This document shows, one piece after another, positions 1 through 10,356 of a DNA stretch of 64,000 bases. Source of the stretch: Mesostigma viride (Eukaryota > Streptophyta > Mesostigmatophyceae > Mesostigmatales > Mesostigmataceae); assembly GCA_009746045.1 (NCBI GenBank), contig RPFO01000667.1, positions 643,721 through 707,720 on the forward strand. The letters are read 5' to 3'. Position 1 is the stretch's first letter; each line of letters opens with the position of its first letter. The position numbers and the translations under genes are program-made. The notes beneath the pieces were generated by a model, which was not told the DNA's origin, did not search any database, and worked only from the letters and a program-made list of their open reading frames with translations.

Positions 1-5
1 ATATC

Positions 6-947
6 AGTTAAGTAATGCAATACGCATTACTTTTGCATACTTGCAAGTATGCAAAAGTAATGCGTATTGCATTACTTAACTAAAATTGGGCCGCGTGGGG
101 AAATCCGGCGTTCCGCACACACCGCTCGTTACCGAGGTGACTCGATTAATTACGACTCGGCTATTCCCAGCCTCGCGCCGTAATTCCTATTTCGACTTGG
201 CCTACCCGGCCTCCGCCAAACATAGAAATCCACAAATATTTCGACTCGGCCTCCCAGGCCTACCCGCCGCAAATATTTCCGTGCCTCCGAGAGGATTCGA
301 ACCCGGTACCCCAGGAGCGAACGCCAATCTTAGTTAACGTAAAGGATTTACGTTAGATGGATAGAGATTGTTACGCTCTTTCCAACGGCACCTTGAACGC
401 CTCATTTGGTTAAGGAACGTAAAAATTATGACGTTTCCTAGGCTGTGCCGACAGTACCCGGCGCGCCACTGTGGGCGCGTACGGACACAGGATGTACAAG
501 TGTCACTTTGATAGTCCGCAGGACGTTGACAGGACTTGTACAGGACTTGATGGTCAATTGATAGGTAGGCGTGCTGTAGCGCGCCAGGACCTATGAGACA
601 ATTGATGCTGACTAGTGTACGGATAGGTCCACAGGACTAGCCGTATGGACAATTGATAGATCTGCGCGCCAAAGGCGTGCCAGAGTCTGTGTAATCAATT
701 GATTGACAGTTCAGCTGTGACAGTGCAGCTGAATACTTGGACGCGTCCCTAGCAAGCTATATGAGTGACTTGGTCACACCGGGACGCTAGTTCTTGCGTG
801 CACGTTCTCTTGGCACTGCGACCCTGTCGTCTGTGCTGCGTGCAGTCTTGGAAGTGACGTGACTTACGTCTGTGTTTCCTGTTATTAATAAAGGCAACTT
901 CCTGCAAGAACCATGGCGGAATTCGTGGCATTCTCACCCTCACAACT
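6..947 (+). repeat. 5' LTR of copia-like copy A, interrupted
   Basis: The LTR begins AGTTAACG and ends CACAACT, so its termini form a short inverted repeat AGTT/AACT instead of the usual TG/CA. Bases 12-337 are an insertion at the TTAA of AGTTAACG. Removing them leaves about 616 bp that match the 3' LTR at 7543-8159 except for a few substitutions and one T indel near 890. Candidate signals inside are TATATGAG near 758, a TGTAA near 690 and AATAAA near 896. The sequence following the LTR (from 948) does not start with TGG, so no ordinary tRNA primer-binding site is seen. Confidence 0.85.
8..337. mobile_element. TTAA-flanked palindrome plus MITE-like module inserted in the LTR
   Basis: Two units are inserted end to end, each bounded by TTAA (8-11, 76-79, 334-337). 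The first (12-75) is a perfect 64-bp palindrome whose arms each contain a smaller hairpin GTAATGC/GCATTAC. The second (80-333, 254 bp) has inverted ends TTAACTAAAATTGG and CCAATCTTAGTTAA with one mismatch. Near its right end, on the minus strand, is GGTTCGAATCC, which matches an RNA polymerase III B box. No A box or cloverleaf is evident, so a tRNA origin is only a possibility. A TTAA target duplication is typical of piggyBac-type transposition. The module encodes no transposase, so it would be non-autonomous. Confidence 0.75.
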
Positions 948-971
948 CGTATTACACGCTCTGTCAAAAAG

Positions 972-1681
972 ATGCCAAATTCGGAAGAATTTCGGATTCC
1001 CGATGACGAGGAAATAGCCGCTCCGCCGGCTGGTTCTTCGTCAAGACCGACTGCGCCGTCGTGGCAGCAATTGCTCGACGAAGTTACGTCTCGCTCGACG
1101 AGCTTCATCGTCAGCAGCGTGCAGCTCACGCATTGCTCGGGGATAACCCCGAGGACCCCGATTTGCCAGCACTGGTGCCGGCAATCCGCAACCTGTTGGA
1201 CCAGATTCGAAACATTTTATCGACATTTACGGTCCAGGTGCGGGGAGGTTTGCGGTCGGTGACCGAAGTCACGACTGCCATTGAGGAGTTGGACAACGTC
1301 CTCTCTTCACTCACCGGTTACCAGAGAAACCTGCAAAACTGGGCATCGCTACGCACGGGGGGCGCGCCGGCGGTGTCAACAAATTTGTTTCAGGATCTCG
1401 CGCTGCTATCGCTGCTCACTCGCGGCGTACGCAGTCGTGAGCGCCAGGTTTTAATTAACCTGGTGGCATTTCTCGCCTCTGTGCGAGAGTGGATTCCCGC
1501 GGGGTGGGAATTATTGACGATCTTTACACATCCTCTGCGCCTCGTCGCGCGTCGGCGCGTCGCAACTTACGCGGCGGGGAGCACACCGGTTTTAATTCAT
1601 ACCGGTGCAGGTCCGGAGCTGGATATGGAGGATCGTGAGTTCGTATACACGTACTGCGACTTCAGGGGCCTTGACTACTAG
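972..1681 (+). pseudogene. Copia-like ORF1 (unknown protein), frameshifted copy
   Basis: This is the counterpart of the intact 236-residue ORF1 of copy B. It starts at the same ATG, 24 bases after the LTR, but lacks one base near 1087 (in the stretch coding LLDEVT), so the frame is lost there and resumes in another frame to the same stop at 1681. No known domain is recognised. The remainder is helical, with many Leu, Arg and Gln residues. Confidence 0.75.
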
Positions 1682-1851
1682 TCGGCCTAATTTTCTTTGC
1701 AGTACTCGTCGACATTTTTTTTGTCGAATTTTCAGCGGCAATTCGCGGGGGCGGCAGCGACACCGGCGCAGGCGGCAGTGGCGACACAAAAATTTTGTAC
1801 ATATTTTCTGCTGCTTTGTTAAGGTGTTCTTTGAATAGCTGGTAGTGCAGG

Positions 1852-2967
1852 ATGGCTGAGGGACGCCGTAGCAAGGGTCCAGCCAGTGGGAATAATAATG
1901 GGGGTGCTGGTAGTGGAACCGCTCACGTAGATGACGTGGGGCTTACCGGAGAGATTACCAACCTTCCTCACAATAATAATAATGCACAAGCTATTCATGG
2001 CTTTGATCTTACCACACAGGGTCTTTTAATTGTCAATCAGTTGCAGCCTGTAACCTCAGACTCCAAGCCTAAGCAGGCTGAAGAGTTTGTGGAGGATTGG
2101 AAGGGTTCCCTAGCTTGTACGGTGGTACAAATTACTATCAAATCTGGATAGGCAGTAGCACTTTTGGCAAGTGTACTGACCAGATTAAGGACCTAACCAG
2201 GGAGTGCAAAAGGCCAATAAGGCCTGGGCACTGTACGTGGCTGAGCTGAAGGAGCTGCTGGAAGACCAACGCAAGAAGGTCGGCATCCATTGGCAGGACA
2301 AGTATCAAGGGTGGGAGGTCAAGGGGGACCTGATCCAGAACTTTCTCAACTATTGTAAGATGGTTGAGGAGGGCAGGGCTCACGGCTTTAATGTCGCTGA
2401 TAACATAGCCCTAACCAACTGGCTCAAGGTTTCTGGGCTGGATAAGGCGACACGTGGCTCCTTAAAAGTCATGTGTGCCCCACACTCTACCCTGAAGGCC
2501 TACAAGGTCATCATTAAACAAGCACTCGAGGCAGAGGAGCTGTTTGAGGGTGGAGTGCCAGCAGTGAAGGCTACCCAGGCAGGCGGGCGTACCCAGGGTG
2601 GCTCCAAGACGTCTGAGGCTGACCGAAGCCAAGGAGGGCGTAGGGGCAACCATAACAAGCGCAAGGGAGATCATTCACCTGATTCTGACAGGAGGTCACA
2701 CTCCAAGTCGGTGTTCAGGCGGGTGGGTGGTCAGCCCAAGCAGGGCAACGCGTCTGACAATGGGGGCAGTGGCCAGGGCAAGTCCAAGATACAATGCTAC
2801 CTGTGCAAGGGGTGGGGGCACATCAAGAAGGAGTGTCCCAGCTTCAAGAAGTCCCAGGGCCAGGGCAGCAACAAGAATAACAACAACAACAAAAGAAGAA
2901 CAACAACAAGTCCCAGGCAGGCCAGCCTTCAAAGGGCAGTCAGCAAGAAGACAACAAGGAGCAGTGA
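1852..2967 (+). pseudogene. Copia-like gag, frameshifted copy
   Basis: Same gene as the intact 371-residue gag of copy B. It contains a CCHC zinc knuckle (CYLCKGWGHIKKEC, encoded near 2797-2838), which binds element RNA in the particle. Relative to copy B it has lost one G near 2094 and one A near 2209 and gained two A near 2892. Three reading frames are therefore needed to cover it. The terminal TGA at 2965-2967 is the one that separates gag from pol in both copies. Confidence 0.8.
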
Positions 2968-3108
2968 CTGTCTGAGGCAACCCCTACACACCTTAATTCA
3001 CCCAAGGGGGAGGCCAGGTGCTCCAATGCAGATTTTATATCTGGGCAACAAGAGGGTGATCTCCAGGTTCAGTGTGGCCCCAGGTCACCTGGAGAGGTAC
3101 AGGTTCCT

Positions 3109-4830
3109 ATGAAGACGTCCTTGACAGCTGATGCAGCTGTAAGAATGTCTGACCCCATGCATCCTCGTGCTGGGCACGAGGGTGGACCTCTCATTTTGAG
3201 AGAAACCAATGTACAACCACAGAGGGGTGTGAAGGCCTCTGGTGGTATGCATGTGGTCCCTGCTGGCGGTCCAGGTGTTGGGCATGAGCAGGGTGACTCA
3301 GGCTCTGAGTCAGAACAGGATGGAAGTCAGCATGGTGATGCTGGACAACCTGACAGCACAGTCCTGACTGTGCCAGGGACTGCTTCCTCTGTGTACCAGG
3401 AGTTGGGTGCCCGAATCCACAACATGTTTGGGCATGCCACTTCTCTGTCAAACAACTTTGCCTTCCGTATGGGCAGGGCACCCCTTCTTAAGGCGTGTCA
3501 GCAAGCTGCCTCACGGTGTAAGTGCCAGTTGTCCTCCAACAAGCCCAGGAAATCACATGCCAAAGCTCTACCTCAGAGCATTGGTGATCTGCAGTGTGAT
3601 ATCCAACACATCAGGGGCATGCAACTGTTGGTGTGCGTGGACAGGTACACGAAATACAAGGTGCTGGAGCATTTACCTTCTATGAAGAACAGGTACTTGC
3701 TGGCTGCCCTGCAGAATGTAAGAGCCAAGTTTCCTACCACAAGGATCCAGGTGGACATGCAGTTTCAGCATCTCAAGGGTGATCCTACCCTTCCTGAGTT
3801 GCTGGTTACACCTAGGGAGGCTCATGGGCAGCAGGGTGCTATCGAGAGGGCAATCCAGGAGGTCAAGAAATTGATCATCTCTGAAGACTGGGTACCCTTG
3901 TCTGCACCTGCACTTGTCAGGAGTGCATGGCTGAGGAACGTGGAGCAGCAGCTGAACAGCAGGGTTAACTTCTACTATGATGGAGTTGCTGTCAGCCCAA
4001 TGGGTCTATATCATGGCCTGTGCCCACCACATGTGCTGGAGGGCTGGAAACATGCTGCACATGTCACCTTTGCCAAGCTGAGGGAGAAGGACCGGGGTTG
4101 GAAGATGCTGGAGCCACAAGTGGGTCAGAAGGTCCTAGCTTGGAAGGAACCTAGCCTTTATGGCAAACGTGGTAGCTGGAGTCCTGGGGTGGTTACCCAG
4201 GTTGATGAAGCTAGCCACGCATGCTTGGTCAGCATGGAGGACGAACCAAAGCATGTACACCGGCTGAGTTGGTCATATGTCAAGCCTAACCTGATGAATG
4301 AGGGCAGTCAGGCACAAGGCTCACAGGATCTGCAGGATTTTCAGGTCCCAGGTGACATCACTGACGCAACGACCACATCTGTTGCAGGGGAATCTGTCAG
4401 CCCTGGCCAGGTTGCAGAGGTACTTGTTGAACAGGCTGCAAGGTCAACAGCTGGGGAGTCAACTGTCAAGCCCAAGGCACTAACCAAGCCCAGGGGGACA
4501 AGTTTGGCTGGATTGATTGGGGCTCTACAAAGGGCCAAGAAGCAGCCCAAGGTAGCCAAGCTCAGGTGGCATGGCAATCTGGGGCTGGACACTGCCTTAG
4601 AGGTAGACACTAATTCTCAGGTTTCCATCATTGGGACCAGGGCTGCAGCAGGGTACAGCATGTCTGAACCCAGCTATCAGTTTGTGTCTGACTTCAGTGG
4701 CGGGGTACACGTGAAGGTACTGGGTGAGGTATTCATTCCTATCCTTGGACAGGACACTGCTTTTTGTGTCTTGGAGGGCTATCAAGGACCTGCTCTTCTG
4801 GGGCAGAATTTCCTATGCCAGGATGGGTAG
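3109..4830 (+). CDS. Integrase plus protease-like domain of copia-like copy A
   Basis: Intact 573-residue ORF, almost identical to that of copy B. The first ~100 residues are low complexity. An HHCC zinc-binding region follows (IHNMFGH ... CQQAASRCKC, about residues 103-144). The integrase core carries candidate catalytic acids in QCDIQHI, IQVDMQF and GAIERA, about residues 160-250. An SH3-like C-terminal part follows (VGQKVLAWKEP ... WSPGVV). The last ~80 residues look like a retropepsin: EVDTNSQVSII near residue 513 and PALLGQNFL near the end. The usual Asp-Thr/Ser-Gly reads Asp-Thr-Asn. Integrase before protease is not the standard copia order. The frame is the same as gag across the UGA at 2965-2967, so the ATG at 3109 need not be the true start. 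Confidence 0.8.
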   Translation: MKTSLTADAAVRMSDPMHPRAGHEGGPLILRETNVQPQRGVKASGGMHVVPAGGPGVGHEQGDSGSESEQDGSQHGDAGQPDSTVLTVPGTASSVYQELGARIHNMFGHATSLSNNFAFRMGRAPLLKACQQAASRCKCQLSSNKPRKSHAKALPQSIGDLQCDIQHIRGMQLLVCVDRYTKYKVLEHLPSMKNRYLLAALQNVRAKFPTTRIQVDMQFQHLKGDPTLPELLVTPREAHGQQGAIERAIQEVKKLIISEDWVPLSAPALVRSAWLRNVEQQLNSRVNFYYDGVAVSPMGLYHGLCPPHVLEGWKHAAHVTFAKLREKDRGWKMLEPQVGQKVLAWKEPSLYGKRGSWSPGVVTQVDEASHACLVSMEDEPKHVHRLSWSYVKPNLMNEGSQAQGSQDLQDFQVPGDITDATTTSVAGESVSPGQVAEVLVEQAARSTAGESTVKPKALTKPRGTSLAGLIGALQRAKKQPKVAKLRWHGNLGLDTALEVDTNSQVSIIGTRAAAGYSMSEPSYQFVSDFSGGVHVKVLGEVFIPILGQDTAFCVLEGYQGPALLGQNFLCQDG

Positions 4831-6592
4831 TGATCACGTCCTCTCTCCTGACTAAGGAAGGGGCTGGTCAGGTCCCACTGATTAATTTCAGGACCACTCA
4901 CCTATCACGTGCAGTAACCAGGTCGGTTAAGCGTGTGCAAGTGTGCCAGGGGCAGGAGCCCTTGGTTGATGACCTCATACTGCCAGCTGCTAGTCATCCA
5001 AGCAGTTTGGGCATTGGTCCTCACTCACTTGCTGGACACAGCCCTATCAACTACCAAGGCCTGGTGAAGCTCATGTCCTCTCCCATTATGTGTCCCCAGG
5101 TCACACTGGGTCTGATTAAATCTGGGGAGGACTGGATCTCCAAGAAATGCGTGGAACCTGTCAATGACCTGCCTCCTGCACGACGTCTACTCAAGCTCAA
5201 GTTTGTCATCAAGATGAAGGAGGTGGACGGGGTCAAGGTACCACATGTCAGGCCAGTGCTGAATGAGTTCAAGGGTACTGGTGAGTGCACTGCTGAGGAG
5301 TTGTATACCCCTGGCATGCTGCATGATACTTGGAGGCTGCTGCTGTGTGTCTTTCTAGGCCTTCTCAACAAGGGCTTGGACTATGGCTCAGTGGTGGTAG
5401 ACTTCAAGAGGGCATTTCTGGAGGGGGATGCAGATGTGGCACAGGAAAAGTGGGAGGGCAAGACGCCTTTCTATGTTAGGGTGCCTGCTGTATGGAAAAG
5501 GGACATCCACACGGAGTTCCTTAAAATCCTCAAGGGCCTGGAGGGCCTGAGGTCAAGTCCAATAATCTGGAGGGAGACTCTCAACCGTTTCCTGAAGGAG
5601 CATTGCAACTTGAAGGTCTCTCCTGTAGACCCCTGTCTGTTTCTGGGGCAATGGGAAGGCCTGCCAGTGTATGCTTCGCTGCACGGGGATGACCTACATC
5701 TGATAGCTCCCACGTCGTGGCTTAAGGAGCTGATCTCCATCATTAAGTCCAAGTTTCCTCTGGGTAGGGAGCAATGGCAGGTGGAGAATGAGCCTCTGCT
5801 GTTTGTGGGCATGGAGGCCACACTGGTGAAGAAGGGGGGGAGTGGCGTATGCTGCTGGTGGGGGGCAATGATTATCAAGAGACCCTCATTAGCAAGCTTC
5901 CTCCAACCATCACACAGGCACTGTGTCCCATGGTGAGGGGCATGGTTGCTTGGGTGGCAGGCATTTCCAGGCCAGACCTTATGGTCATAGCCAGGTTGCC
6001 TGATGACATGCTGGTGGAGCTAGGGTCTGCCAAGGTGGCTGATCAGGTCAGGGCTTCATCTGGCATTCTGTTGTCTGCAGTGGATTTATCACAACCCATT
6101 TGCATGGAGCTGTATGTGGATAGCTCAATGGACAGCAGGCAGGTCTCCAAGGTCAGGGGCAGGGCTGCAGGGCTCTTTGTGCTCAGACAGGAAGGCCTGG
6201 GGAGTTTGGTGAGCTGGTTTAGTCGCCTGCACAAACGGGTGGCTGTCAGCAGTGATGTGGCAGAATGCAGGGCTATTTGTGAAGGCATTCACACAAGCCT
6301 TTATCTGAAGGAGTTGCTTCATCAGATGACTTCTAACACTCCTTGGCCACTTCAGGTTACCACTCTTCTAAAAACAGACTCCATGGGGATGGTGCAGTTT
6401 GTGCACAGGCAGATGGCCAGAAGTAGGGACTTGGATTATCTCCTTCTTAAGGAGTTGTCCTCCTTGGCCAATATTGAGCATATCCCTGGGGTTGACAATC
6501 CTGCTGATGCTTTGACCAAGCTAGTGCAGAAGGCAGCAGTGCAATACAAGGTTCTTCAGTCTCTGATGGACCCATCTCAGCAAGCTGTCTAA
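4728..6592 (+). pseudogene. Copia-like reverse transcriptase and RNase H, copy A, one frameshift
   Basis: The reverse-transcriptase frame is open from 4728 and overlaps the end of the integrase-protease ORF by about 100 bases in the -1 frame. The RT part has VDFKRAFLEGD (palm aspartate), ILKGLEGLRSSP and, where copia elements have YVDD, the variant HGDD in SLHGDDLHL. A frameshift in the G run at 5834-5840 ends this frame early; copy B has one base more there. The frame from 5849 carries the RNase H: LYVDSSMDSR, RVAVSSDVAECRAI, LLKTDSMGMVQF and ADALTKLV, the usual copia RNase H landmarks. The stop is at 6592. Probably non-functional unless the indel is an assembly error. Confidence 0.8.
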
Positions 6593-7542
6593 GCTGGTGC
6601 ATGGTTATAGGGCATTGGAGAGCAGATTGTGTGGTAGTGTCAGCATTGTGACTGGCATAATACCTGTATTTTAGTCTGTACTAAGGCTCATGGACCATGG
6701 TACACTCACTCTGATTTTAATCAGGATACAGCCAGGTTTTGGCTGGGGTTCATGCTGTTGACTACACAAGGTTGACAGGTCCATTACAGACCATGTATTC
6801 TATTTTAAAAGAAATGTATATTTGTACATACTTCTCACAATGGTCTGGGAACCTTTATTCTGGGGTTTATAGGGCGGGGTTCGATTCCCTGGTATTATGT
6901 TTCTACAAGCTGGCCTGTTCAGGTGTTTGCCTGTTCAGACTTCCCTAGTTCCCCAGGGCAGGATTTAATTGTTGCCTATGTGTTTCATTTTGTCATTTGT
7001 TTGCTGTGGCAGTTTACCATCTGGCAAGTAGACGGGCGCCGTAAGACGGGCGCCAATAGACCCCTGTTGAGAGAATGACAGGCAAACTATTGTAATACGC
7101 CTTACTTTGTCAAGTGGTATTTTAATTGTCATGGATTTATTGTACTTATATTGAATATGTACTGGGTTTTATGGGATTAGTATCTGGGATTAATGTAACT
7201 CACCGCCAGAAGGTCATTGTACTGGAGGCTCTACCGAGGTGATGGGATTAATTCCTGGAGAAGACCTCATAGAATTAACCTGTATGTATTTAATTTTGTG
7301 TGCTTCTAATATCTGGTGGTACTCTGTAATGCCACTTCCATAGGTTTTTATCCATTTCTCATGGAATGGTTTTCCCTGTGGCAGATCTGTTTCTTTTCCA
7401 GTTCCTTAAAAGAAAGGGCTGGGGGAATGGCATTGGCCATTAAAGACATCTGTTCAAGCTTCAAGCTGGAGTGAAGGACATTTCAAGCTACTTCAAGGGT
7501 CCCTGGCAGGGGATGTGATCCCTAAAGAAAAGAAGGGATTGG
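6593..7542 (+). other. 3' non-coding region and polypurine tract of copy A
   Basis: About 950 bp between the RNase H stop and the 3' LTR, with no domain-bearing ORF. A 69-codon ORF at 6739-6948 is identical in copy B, but the two copies are nearly identical throughout, so this is no evidence of coding. Just before the LTR, at about 7523-7542, is the purine-rich run AAAGAAAAGAAGGGATTGG, a fitting primer for plus-strand synthesis. Confidence 0.7.
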
Positions 7543-8159
7543 AGTTAACGTAAAGGATTTACGTTAGATGGATAGAGATTGTTACGCTCTTTCCAACGGC
7601 ACCTTGAACGCCTCATTTGGTTAAGGAACGTAAAAGTTATGACGTTTCCTAGGCTGTGCCGACAGTACCCGGCGCGCCACTGTGGGCGCGTACGGACACA
7701 GGATGTACAAGTGTCACTTTGATAGTCCGCAGGACGTTGACAGGACTTGTACAGGACTTGATGGTCAATTGATAGGTAGGCGTGCTGTAGCGCGCCAGGA
7801 CCTATGAGACAATTGATGCTGACTAGTGTACGGATAGGTCCACAGGACTAGCCGTATGGACAATTGATAGATCTGCGCGCCAAAGGCGTGCCAGAGTCTG
7901 TGTAATCAATTGATTGACAGTTCAGCTGTGACAGTGCAGCTGAATACTTGGACGCGTCCCTAGCAAGCTATATGAGTGACTTGGTCACACCGGGACGCTA
8001 GTTCTTGCGTGCACGTTCTCTTGGCACTGCGACCCTGTCGTCTGTGCTGCGTGCAGTCTTGGAAGTGACGTGACTTACGTCTGTGTTTCCTTGTTATTAA
8101 TAAAGGCAACTTCCTGCAAGAACCATGGAGGAATTCGTGGCATTCTCACCCTCACAACT
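7543..8159 (+). repeat. 3' LTR of copia-like copy A
   Basis: A 617-bp LTR from AGTTAACG to CACAACT, followed by the target duplication ATATC. It is uninterrupted, and so shows the structure that the 5' LTR had before the TTAA-module insertion. Confidence 0.9.
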
Positions 8160-8226
8160 ATATCTATTTGTTAATTAGGGCTCAAATACAATTGCCCGTA
8201 TTATAGATTTCTGCACGGTCAGCATA

Positions 8227-9011
8227 ATGGGCATATTCAAGACAGGATTCTTGACAACGACGCTGCACACCGCGGCGCAGGCATCTGACACGCACGCTGC
8301 ACTTGTCTCTCGCCTTAACCAGGTGGAGGGCAAGTGCGGCGTGCTCATGAAGAAGCTTGAAGCCATCACCGCCCACACCGAGGCCCTTGCCTCACAGGTC
8401 CCAAAGATAGCGGAGCAGACGGCCACCATCGCATCCCAGCCACCCCGGCTGGATGCTGGTGACCTCCCGCCCCTCTCCTATGCGGACCTGCTGCGGACAG
8501 CTACCGCCTCCACCACCGACGCCATCGCTACTGTACGAAGCTCCAGGAGCTTGAAGACCTTTGCCAGGCTCAACAACGGGAGGCCACCGACCGCGCCCGC
8601 CGCGACTGCCGGGTGGTGCTGCGTCGCTTCCCCCAGAAGCCAGGTGAGACGTCAACCTCCCTTGCCGACGAGCTTAAGGACCAGCTCCTTACCCTCATGG
8701 GCCTGGTAGGTGAGGTAGAACTGCGTGGGTGCCACCGCCTTCCCCACTCACGGGACAAGGCGGCTCCCCCACCAGTCCTGCTCACCTTCCCCTCCCGTGA
8801 GGACAAGCAGCGGTTCCTCTCTCGTCGCAAGCGGTTGCACGACCTCACCTGGACGCTGGACGACGACCTGACCCCCGCTCAGCAGCAGCAGCGACGTGAC
8901 CTGTGGCCTGAATACCTCCGCCACAAGCAAGACCCCCAGAAGCCCAAGGTGTACTGGAGGGGCGGGGACCTGATGATCAACCACAAGATGTGGACGCCCC
9001 CAGCGGGCTAG
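8227..9011 (+). pseudogene. Non-LTR retrotransposon ORF1-like protein, frameshifted
   Basis: The first part (8227 to about 8530) encodes a coiled-coil-like segment (LVSRLNQVEGKCGVLMKKLE). After a frameshift near 8525 a second frame continues with CRVVLRRFPQKPGET, ELRGCHRLPHSRDKAAPPP, VLLTFPSREDKQRFL and KVYWRGGDLMINHKMW, stopping at 9011. A coiled coil followed by an RRM-like and C-terminal domain with this spacing is the layout of L1-type ORF1 proteins, which coat the element RNA. No reverse transcriptase follows, so this is a truncated or internally deleted copy. The likely 3' tail of the family lies at 9536-9594. The match to L1 ORF1 is by motif pattern only. Confidence 0.55.
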
Positions 9012-9336
9012 AATAGCTTGTAGCCCTAGCTTTACTTCAATGGTAGTCCCTGCATGCCGCCATGGCAGCCATGCTTAGAATGTTTGCCTAGTTGTGCCAC
9101 CTTACCAAGTCACGTGCACCGCTAACGCACGGTACACAACCAGCCATAGCCTTAGCTTAGTCCTTGTACAGCCATGCTACGTCCTGGCTTCGATCACATT
9201 ACTTGCCCACGCTCCTCGTTATGATATGCTCACATGGGTCTTATTGCACCCACAGGCTGCCGGATCGTTAGCGTGTCCGTTTAGCTAGCGCGCCCGAATG
9301 CAGCTGTGGCATGCCTTAGGCATGAAGGAGACTGGA

Positions 9337-9488
9337 GTTAGTCTCCATGCTTTGCTGTAGACTAAGTCTCAAAGGCTTATTCATACTAGTCTCCATGCTT
9401 TGCTGTAGACTAAGTCTCAAAGGCATTGTGAATACAACGTATGAATAAGCCTTTGAGACTTAGTCTACAGCAAAGCATGGAGACTAAC
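9337..9488. repeat. 50-bp perfect inverted repeat with a nested direct repeat
   Basis: The arms at 9337-9386 and 9439-9488 are exact reverse complements. The loop holds a second direct copy of most of the left arm (9388-9424). It could be a small foldback element or part of the LINE 3' region. No coding capacity. The flanking 9012-9336 shows nothing recognisable. Confidence 0.8.
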
Positions 9489-9535
9489 TACTGGGGGTCT
9501 CTGCCCTTTCTCCTGTTGTGCACACACAGGGATTA

Positions 9536-9594
9536 AAAGCACTTCGGTGCTCCGTGACTCCCCAACGGGAGCACGAGTTTAATTAATTAATTAA
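9536..9594 (+). repeat. LINE 3' tail: hairpin plus TTAA repeats
   Basis: The segment has the hairpin GCTCCGTGACTCCCC-AACGGGAGC followed by ACGAGTTTAATTAATTAATTAA. The same tail recurs at 30297-30350 (minus), 56830-56890 (minus), 63225-63270 and 63752-63814. Two of these lie directly after LINE coding remnants, so it is best read as the 3' end of a non-LTR family. Confidence 0.65.
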
Positions 9595-9739
9595 TGTATG
9601 TATGTATGTAATAATGTATGTATGTATGTATGTATGTATGTATGTATGTATGTATGTATGTATGTATGTATGTATGTATGTATGTATGTATGTATGTATG
9701 TATGTATGTATGTATGTATGTATGTATGTATGTATGTAT
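9595..9739. repeat. TATG microsatellite, left part
   Basis: About 145 bp of almost pure TATG repeat. It continues at 28441-28633 on the far side of copia copy B, so the element inserted into one long microsatellite. Confidence 0.95.
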
Positions 9740-10356
9740 AGTTGTGAGGGTAAGAATGCCACGAATTCCGCCATGGTTCTTGCAGGAAGTTGCCTTTATT
9801 AATAATCAGGAAACACAGACGTAAGTCACGTCACTTCCAAGACTGCACGCAGCACAGGCGACAGGGTCGCAGTGCCAAGAGAACGTGCACGCAAGAACTA
9901 GCGTCCCGGTGTGACCAAGTCACTCATATAGCTTGCTAGGGACGCGTCCAAGTATTCAGCTGCACTGTCACAGCTGAACTGTCCATCAATTGATTACACA
10001 GACTCTGGCGCGCCTTTGGCGCGCAGATCTATCAATTGTCCATACGGCTAGTCCTGTGGACCTATCCGTACACTAGTCAGCATCAATTGTCTCATAGGTC
10101 CTGGCGCGCTACAGCACGCCTACCTATCAATTGACCATCAAGTCCTGTACAAGTCCTGTCAACGTCCTGCGGACTATCAAAGTGACACTTGTACATCCTG
10201 TGTCCGTACGCGCCCACAGTGGCGCGCCGGGTACTGTCGGCACAGCCTAGGAAACGTCATAACTTTTACGTTCCTTAACCAAATGAGGCGTTCAAGGTGC
10301 CGTTGGAAAGAGCGTAACAATCTCTATCCATCTAACGTAAATCCTTTACGTTAACT
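9740..10356 (-). repeat. 3' LTR of copia-like copy B
   Basis: 617 bp, near-identical to the other three LTR copies. In window orientation it runs from AGTTGTG to CGTTAACT. Confidence 0.9.

Larger units (their letters stand above)
1..8164 (+). mobile_element. Copia-like LTR retrotransposon, copy A
   Basis: A complete LTR element. Its two LTRs of about 617 bp differ at only a few sites. It is flanked by the 5-bp direct repeat ATATC at 1-5 and 8160-8164. The 5' LTR is interrupted by 326 bp of inserted TTAA-flanked modules; without them the element is about 7.83 kb, the same as copy B further on. Order on the plus strand: LTR, unknown ORF1, gag with a zinc knuckle, integrase plus protease-like domain, reverse transcriptase plus RNase H, about 0.95 kb of non-coding DNA, purine tract, LTR. 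The coding part has at least five single- or two-base indels relative to copy B, nearly all in homopolymers, so it is either recently dead or mis-assembled. Confidence 0.9.

Noticed and set aside
265-330. Possible tRNA gene in the TTAA core
   Set aside because: A B-box-like GGTTCGAATCC is present on the minus strand, but the T stem does not pair well and no A box, anticodon arm or acceptor pairing is found.
6739-6948. 69-codon ORF in the copia 3' region, identical in both copies
   Set aside because: The whole element is nearly identical between copies, so conservation is uninformative. No motif.
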